DNA of 11,279 bases, from NCBI GenBank assembly GCA_003343815.1, contig QAKL01000132.1:1-11279 (forward strand). The letters are read 5' to 3'. A model generated the notes under the pieces. It had not been told where the DNA came from. It ran no database searches and worked only from the letters and a program-made list of their open reading frames with translations. Of this stretch, positions 6,772 to 11,279 are shown piece after piece. The DNA comes from Clostridiales bacterium (lineage in GTDB: Bacteria > Bacillota > Peptococcia > Peptococcales > Peptococcaceae). The stretch's first letter is position 1, and every line of letters begins with the position of its first letter. The translations under genes and the position numbers were made by a program.

Positions 6772-6801
6772 CATATCCCTCCCCATGAGGCTCAATCTAC
6801 G

Positions 6802-6828
6802 AAAAAAGGTACGGTTTCCGTACCTTTT
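6802..6828 (-). terminator. Hairpin terminator between rpoD and the sigma paralogue
   Basis: An 11-base-pair stem pairs AAAAGGTACGG (6804-6814) with CCGTACCTTTT (6818-6828) around a 3-base loop. On the minus strand it ends in six T (6807-6802). It begins 3 bases after the rpoD stop and ends about 17 bases before the ribosome site of the next gene. It probably lets only part of the transcription pass. Confidence 0.9.
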
Positions 6829-6831
6829 GAT

Positions 6832-8052
6832 TTAATCTAAGTAATCTTTTAATTTACGGCTGCGGCTCGGGTGGCGCAGTTTGCGCAGAGCTTTGGCCTC
6901 GATCTGACGGATACGTTCACGCGTCACACCGAATTCCTGACCTACTTCCTCCAAAGTACGCGATCTGCCGTCGTCTAAGCCGAAGCGAAGGCGCAAAACT
7001 TTTTCTTCACGGCTGGTCAAAGTTTCCAAGACATTCTCCAGCTGTTCTTTTAAGAGAATAAACGATGCCGCTTCAGCCGGGGCCGGAGCGTCCTCATCCT
7101 CGATGAAATCTCCCAAATGGCTGTCTTCCTCCTCGCCGATCGGTGTTTCCAAAGAAACAGGCTCCTGCGCAATTTTTTGGATCTCACGCACACGCTCGAC
7201 GGAAATATCCATAGCTTTCGCAATTTCCTCCGGCGTCGGATCGCGCCCCAATTCCTGCAAAAGCTGTCTGGATACGCGGATCAAGCGGTTGATCGTCTCG
7301 ACCATATGCACCGGGATACGAATAGTGCGCGCCTGATCGGCAATCGCTCTGGTGATAGCCTGTCTGATCCACCACGTCGCATATGTTGAAAATTTAAAGC
7401 CTTTGCTGTAGTCAAATTTTTCTACCGCTTTCATCAAACCCAAATTGCCTTCTTGGATCAAATCCAAAAAGAGCATCCCGCGGCCGACGTAGCGTTTCGC
7501 GATACTGACTACCAAGCGTAAGTTGGCCTCAGCCAGCTTATTTTTCGCCTCGACATCGCCCTCGCTCATGCGCCGCGCCAGCTCGATTTCTTCATAGGCA
7601 TGAAGCAGAGGCACGCGGCCGATTTCCTTTAAATACATTCTGACGGGATCGTCCACCCCGACATCGCCCGGATCCAAAATCGACGGATCGGTAATTTGCA
7701 AATCTTCCTGCTCGATTTCCTCCAATTCGCCGATCGGCACCTCATCTATATTCAAATCCAGCAAAGGAATTTCTACTGTTTCGTCAGCGTCCTCGCTTTC
7801 TTCGCTTTGCTCGTCAGAAAGCGGCTTGTTCTGCTCTGCCTGCGCAGCCTCCTCTGTAGTTGAATCAGTAGTTATTTTAATGCCCATTGCCGCGAATTGC
7901 TCATAGATCTCGTCCATCTGAGCTACATCTAAATCAATGTCCGAAAGCGCGTCCATGATTTCCTCATAGGTCAAGAAGCCTTTTTCTTTTCCTTTAACGA
8001 TCAAGCGTTTAATTTGGGAATTTTTTTCGGCAACGTTATCTTGTTCAGGCAT
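6832..8052 (-). CDS. rpoD: Primary RNA polymerase sigma factor RpoD/SigA
   Basis: The housekeeping sigma factor, directing RNA polymerase to TTGACA/TATAAT promoters. It has 406 residues. Region 1.1 covers about 11-62, followed by an acidic linker (65-130). Region 1.2 starts at DPVRMYLKEIG (135-145). Region 2 includes LFLDLIQEGNLGL (194-206) and FSTYATWWIRQAITRAIADQ (221-240). Region 3 includes LGRDPTPEEIAKAM (268-281). The region 3.2 finger carries PIGEEEDSHLGDFI (304-317), and region 4 ends with the -35-reading helix-turn-helix TLEEVGQEFGVTRERIRQIE (366-385). All regions are intact. The ATG shares a base with the dnaG stop (TAATG), and GGGGGAT lies upstream, so primase and sigma are translationally coupled, as in the classical macromolecular synthesis operon. 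A hairpin terminator follows at once. Confidence 0.98.
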   Translation of the reverse strand: MPEQDNVAEKNSQIKRLIVKGKEKGFLTYEEIMDALSDIDLDVAQMDEIYEQFAAMGIKITTDSTTEEAAQAEQNKPLSDEQSEESEDADETVEIPLLDLNIDEVPIGELEEIEQEDLQITDPSILDPGDVGVDDPVRMYLKEIGRVPLLHAYEEIELARRMSEGDVEAKNKLAEANLRLVVSIAKRYVGRGMLFLDLIQEGNLGLMKAVEKFDYSKGFKFSTYATWWIRQAITRAIADQARTIRIPVHMVETINRLIRVSRQLLQELGRDPTPEEIAKAMDISVERVREIQKIAQEPVSLETPIGEEEDSHLGDFIEDEDAPAPAEAASFILLKEQLENVLETLTSREEKVLRLRFGLDDGRSRTLEEVGQEFGVTRERIRQIEAKALRKLRHPSRSRKLKDYLD

Positions 8053-9863
8053 TATTTCATCCCCCTTGCTTTATTTTCCAATTTCTCTTTTTTCTTGCGT
8101 ACTTGCTCTAATTCTTGCAATAATTTTATACTTAAACTTTGATCCTTGCTGTTTTCAGCCTGGGCTAAGCGGCTTAATAATCCGCTGTAAGCGTTTTCCG
8201 TTTGGCGCAAAACCAGGCGGTTGAGTGCCTGCTCGTACAGTAATGGCTCCGCAGACTCAGCCGTTTCCTTTTCTGCCAAAAAAATCACCTGCGCCAAAAG
8301 CGACGCGTCAGTTCCCAAAAGTTCCTCTTCCGCTGTACTTTGTCGAACCAAAGCTTGATATAACTTACGAAACGGCTCATCAAATAAATCCTCGCCGCCT
8401 GTTTTCGCCAAAAGAGCTTGACGGCTCGGTTCTTTATAAATGCCGTTTAAAACTATCACCTGCGCCATTTGATATGCATCGTTAAAATTAATTTTCGGCG
8501 CGCTTTCGATGCTTTTCTCTACTGTCTCAGGCGGCGCAGCGAATTTCTCCTCCGGCTTTTTCTGCTTTAATTCCTGCATGATCGCCTGCTCGCCTAATTG
8601 CAATTTATGTGAGAGCATAGTGACGGCGCTTTCTAAGGCGACGGGAGATTTTATTTTGTGCAAATCATCTGCCAGCGCGCGAATAATACGGCTTTTCCCT
8701 GTAATATCGTTTACGTTGATTTTCTCCATCAAGCGCGAAGCTTTGTAAAGCAGATACTCCGGACTGTCCGCCATTTCTTTCAGAAAGGCCTCTTTGCCGA
8801 ATGCCCGCAAATATTCGTCCGGATCGCGCCCGCCGGGTAAAGTCAGCACATGGACATTTAGCCCTAAATCGCTAAAGATATCTAAGGAGCGCATCGCCGC
8901 TTTTTCTCCGGCGGCATCGCCGTCAAAAGAAACGTACACCCTGTAAGTATTGCGCATCAAAAGCTTGGCTTGCTCCGGTGTAAACGCGGTGCCTAAGGGC
9001 GCCACAACATTGGTAATACCATATTGATGGCAGGCGATGACATCCATATAGCCCTCGACTAAAAGCGCCGCATCCTCGGAGCGCATCGCATTTTTCGCCA
9101 TATCCAGCCCGTAAAGCACGCGTCCTTTGTGAAAAAGCGGCGTTTCCGGCGAATTCATATACTTTTGCGCTTTCGCCTCAGGGTCGTTTAGCCGCCCGCC
9201 GAAAGCGATCACCCGTCCCCGCTCATCTCTGATCGGAAACATCGCCCGCCCGCGAAAGCGGTCGAATACTCGGCGGCCGTCCTTACCGCGGCTCGCCAAG
9301 CCTAAATCCAGCATTTCTTCGTCCTTGATACCTTTTTTGCGTAAAAAACCGGTCAGATTATCCCACGACTCCGGCGCCGCGCCCAAAGTAAATTTCTCGA
9401 TGATCTCGCGGCTCAAGCCTCTTTTCAGCAAATACTCCAGATAAGGCTTGCCGGCATTGGTTTCCAAAAGCACCTTTTGATAATATCTGGCCGTGACGTC
9501 GTTGATTTTGTAAAGCCTCTCCAAGCGCGCCAAGCGCTCTTTCTCTGCGCGGCTCATTTCCTTTTCCGGCAGGCAGACGCCGCATTTTTCGGCTAATTTT
9601 GCTACTGCCTCCTGAAAAGTCAGATTTTCAATCTTCATCATAAATTTAAAGACATTGCCGCCCTCGCCGCAGCCGAAGCAATAAAAAATTTGTTTGGCAG
9701 GAGACACGGTAAAAGACGGCGTTTTTTCATTATGAAAAGGGCATAACCCGGTATAATTGGCGCCGGTACGTTTTAACGGCACATACTCGCCCACTACCGA
9801 GACAATATCACATTTCGCCGCAATCTCATCTAAAATTTCCTGCGGTATAAAAGCCTGTGACAT
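8052..9863 (-). CDS. dnaG: DNA primase
   Basis: Synthesises RNA primers at the replication fork in contact with the replicative helicase. It has 603 residues, normal for DnaG. The N-terminal zinc-binding domain has ligands C41 and H44 (CPFHNEKTPSF) and C62 and C65 (YCFGCGEGG). The catalytic core contains RFRGRAMFPI (202-211), and the TOPRIM fold has E270 in LLVEGYMDV and D314/D316 in SFDGDAAGE. A helical C-terminal helicase-binding region runs from about 460 to the end. An in-frame GTG at 9872 exists, but ATG 9863 follows GAGGTG by 6 bases and is preferred. It lies 87 bases after dgt without a convincing promoter or terminator, so it may be cotranscribed with dgt. It overlaps rpoD by one base. 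Confidence 0.98.
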   Translation of the reverse strand: MSQAFIPQEILDEIAAKCDIVSVVGEYVPLKRTGANYTGLCPFHNEKTPSFTVSPAKQIFYCFGCGEGGNVFKFMMKIENLTFQEAVAKLAEKCGVCLPEKEMSRAEKERLARLERLYKINDVTARYYQKVLLETNAGKPYLEYLLKRGLSREIIEKFTLGAAPESWDNLTGFLRKKGIKDEEMLDLGLASRGKDGRRVFDRFRGRAMFPIRDERGRVIAFGGRLNDPEAKAQKYMNSPETPLFHKGRVLYGLDMAKNAMRSEDAALLVEGYMDVIACHQYGITNVVAPLGTAFTPEQAKLLMRNTYRVYVSFDGDAAGEKAAMRSLDIFSDLGLNVHVLTLPGGRDPDEYLRAFGKEAFLKEMADSPEYLLYKASRLMEKINVNDITGKSRIIRALADDLHKIKSPVALESAVTMLSHKLQLGEQAIMQELKQKKPEEKFAAPPETVEKSIESAPKINFNDAYQMAQVIVLNGIYKEPSRQALLAKTGGEDLFDEPFRKLYQALVRQSTAEEELLGTDASLLAQVIFLAEKETAESAEPLLYEQALNRLVLRQTENAYSGLLSRLAQAENSKDQSLSIKLLQELEQVRKKKEKLENKARGMK

Positions 9864-9950
9864 TTTTCCCACCTCTTTTTCTCATAATATAAATTTCGCC
9901 AAAGTTTTCGTTTTTCCTGCTACAAAACTGCAAAAAGCCTTTTTTTATGG

Positions 9951-11027
9951 TTATTCGCCGCTAAAAGTATAATCCCTCTGTAAAAAAGCCTTGGGGATGG
10001 TTAACTGCTGAAAGACATCCACGCAGTAGTTATCCGTCATACCGGATATATAATCCACCACGCCCTGCTCGATACCCTCTTCATTAGCTATTTTGCGGTA
10101 AAAATCCGGCATCGCCTCGGGATGGTCGGAGAAATAGCCAAATAAAAATTCCAAAATGATCGTCGCGCGCTTGCGCTCCTCGAAGCAGACGCTTCCTTTG
10201 TAAACATTGGCAAACATAAATTTACGCAAGCCTTGCAGCGCGTTTTCGATATCCGGTGAAAATTTGAGCACCAATTTATCCTCTGTATGCGCGCTTTGCA
10301 TGAGTTTGCGGCTTTCATTTACCAAATCAGTCACCAACGTCGTAATGCGCCCGCTGTGGCTGTGACCCAAAACGTCGGTGTATTCTTTAGGCAATATATC
10401 CTCGCTCAAAATCCCGGCGCGGATGCTGTCGTCAATGTCGTGCTGGACATAGGCAATTTTGTCGCTGTAGCGGATGATCTGTCCCTCCAAAGTAACCGCG
10501 CAGGGCTTGCCCTCGCCGTAACCGCTGTGCTTTAAAACGCCCTCCAAAACCTCCGCTGTCAGGTTTAACCCCTCGCGGCCGCCGGAGCGCTGCTCGATTT
10601 TAGTTAAGACACGCACGCTGTTGATATTGTGCTTAAAGCCTTTGCTCGAAAGATTATTTAAAACCTCCTCGCCCGTATGAGCAAATGGTGTATGCCCCAC
10701 GTCATGCGCCAGTGCAATCGCTTCGATTAAATCTTCGTTTAAATTTAAGCAGCGACCGATAGTTTTGGCGATCTGGCAAACCTCCAAAGTATGCGTTAAG
10801 CGCGTGCGGTAGTGGTCATTGCCGGGTGAAATATATACTTGCGTTTTATGCTTCAAGCGGCGAAACGCTTTGGAGTGGATGATCCTGTCGCGGTCGCGCA
10901 TATAACAGGTGCGCAGAGGATCGTCCTCCTCTTTAATTGCGCGCCCTGCGCTCTCAGCCGCTTTTGCCGCAAAAGGAGATAACATCATTTTTTCTCGTTG
11001 TTCCAATTCTGCTCTGATCATTACCAA
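9951..11027 (-). CDS. dgt: dGTPase-like HD-domain triphosphohydrolase
   Basis: A 358-residue member of the deoxyguanosine triphosphohydrolase-like family, which converts dNTPs to the nucleoside and tripolyphosphate. The family signature RDRDRIIHSKAFRRLKH is at 44-60. The HD metal ligands are H79 (RLTHTLEV), H108 and D109 (ALAHDVGHTPFAH) and D189 (YSDKIAY). The Bacillota form next to dnaG may act on several dNTPs; specificity cannot be read here. The start is uncertain. TTG 11027 is 7 bases from AAGGGA, the better spacing, while ATG 11021 is the better codon but 13 bases away. The promoter region is shared with the divergent tRNA gene. It is upstream of dnaG, a common arrangement in clostridia-like genomes. 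Confidence 0.93.
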   Translation of the reverse strand: MVMIRAELEQREKMMLSPFAAKAAESAGRAIKEEDDPLRTCYMRDRDRIIHSKAFRRLKHKTQVYISPGNDHYRTRLTHTLEVCQIAKTIGRCLNLNEDLIEAIALAHDVGHTPFAHTGEEVLNNLSSKGFKHNINSVRVLTKIEQRSGGREGLNLTAEVLEGVLKHSGYGEGKPCAVTLEGQIIRYSDKIAYVQHDIDDSIRAGILSEDILPKEYTDVLGHSHSGRITTLVTDLVNESRKLMQSAHTEDKLVLKFSPDIENALQGLRKFMFANVYKGSVCFEERKRATIILEFLFGYFSDHPEAMPDFYRKIANEEGIEQGVVDYISGMTDNYCVDVFQQLTIPKAFLQRDYTFSGE

Positions 11028-11067
11028 ATCTATGTCCCTTCTTTTGATTATTTTCAGTCAATATATA

Positions 11068-11073
11068 ATTATA
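11068..11073 (-). promoter_or_regulatory. Possible -10 element for dgt
   Basis: A perfect TATAAT on the minus strand about 40 bases before the dgt start. No recognisable -35 is found 16 to 18 bases upstream (GGAACG at 17) and there is no extended -10 TG, so the surrounding AT-rich sequence may produce it by chance. Confidence 0.3.
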
Positions 11074-11138
11074 TTCGAAGTAACTTAGACCGTTCCTGCT
11101 TTTAGAATGGATATTTTTTCGGAACAAGCGTATTTTTC

Positions 11139-11189
11139 AAGGAAAAAGGCAAAAATTTTATTGACATCTATTTTCGCTTATGCTATAAT
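11139..11189 (+). promoter_or_regulatory. Full-consensus sigma-A promoter of tRNA-Pro
   Basis: A perfect TTGACA (11161-11166), a 17-base spacer and a perfect TATAAT (11184-11189), with TGC just before the -10. An A/T-tract stretch upstream (about 11139-11160, including AAAAATTTTA) resembles an UP element. The predicted start is about 10 bases before the tRNA, typical of strong stable-RNA promoters. Confidence 0.93.
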
Positions 11190-11205
11190 ACAATTTGTTG
11201 ACGAT

Positions 11206-11279
11206 CGGGGTGTAGCGCAGTTTGGTAGCGTACGTGGTTTGGGACCATGGGGTCGGGGGTTCGAGTCCCTCCACCCCGA
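11206..11279 (+). tRNA. tRNA-Pro, anticodon UGG
   Basis: A complete cloverleaf can be drawn by hand. The acceptor stem CGGGGTG pairs with CACCCCG. The D-stem GCGC/GCGT has loop AGTTTGGTA. The anticodon stem CGTGG/CCATG has loop TTTGGGA, which puts anticodon TGG at 11240-11242. The T-stem GGGGG/CCCTC has loop TTCGAGT, and the discriminator base is A73. The 74 bases end exactly at the window edge, so an encoded CCA or a following tRNA cannot be judged. UGG can read most or all proline codons. Confidence 0.97.

Noticed and set aside
8225..8485. Plus-strand open frame within dnaG
   Set aside because: Antisense to the dnaG C-terminal region; no independent evidence of coding.
9873..9950. Possible terminator or dnaG promoter in the dgt-dnaG gap
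   Set aside because: A-runs and T-runs around GGC do not form a stem with a usable loop, and no -35/-10 pair at acceptable spacing was found.

Overview
The window looks like a chromosomal housekeeping region of a moderate-GC member of the Bacillota (Firmicutes). The block ywlC-ywlE-rpiB-ywlG-glyA has the same order as in Bacillus subtilis, and dgt-dnaG-rpoD is the macromolecular-synthesis arrangement common in clostridia and relatives. An anaerobic lineage such as Negativicutes or Clostridia is my guess; the sequence does not settle it. I see no insertion sequence, prophage or CRISPR array. Every protein gene is on the minus strand, and only a tRNA at the right edge is on the plus strand.

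Layout in the direction of transcription (right to left). At the right edge a plus-strand tRNA-Pro(UGG) with a full-consensus promoter diverges from a dGTPase-like HD hydrolase (dgt). Next come DNA primase (dnaG), the main sigma factor (rpoD) and a second sigma-70-like protein that copies RpoD regions 1.1 to 3 but has no region 4. A hairpin terminator sits between the two sigma genes. The ywl block follows: tRNA threonylcarbamoyladenosine synthesis (ywlC), a protein-arginine-phosphatase-type enzyme (ywlE), ribose-5-phosphate isomerase B (rpiB) and the uncharacterised YwlG. Most of these genes overlap by 1 to 8 bases. glyA then has its own promoter and terminator. A last unit runs ybjQ-like gene, a 45-residue membrane protein, dCMP deaminase, a MazG-like pyrophosphohydrolase and wecB, which is cut by the left edge.

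How the genes fit together. The right half links replication priming and transcription initiation (dnaG, rpoD) with translation fidelity (ywlC) and protein-phosphate turnover (ywlE). Nucleotide-pool enzymes appear at both ends (dgt; dCMP deaminase and the MazG-like protein), and glyA supplies one-carbon units that feed thymidylate synthesis from the dUMP made by dCMP deaminase.

The most unusual item is the RpoD paralogue. It keeps the core-binding signature of region 2.2 but has changed residues that read and melt the -10 element, and it ends in an acidic tail instead of the -35-binding domain. Second is the previously easy-to-miss 45-residue single-pass membrane protein, which is translationally coupled to its neighbours.
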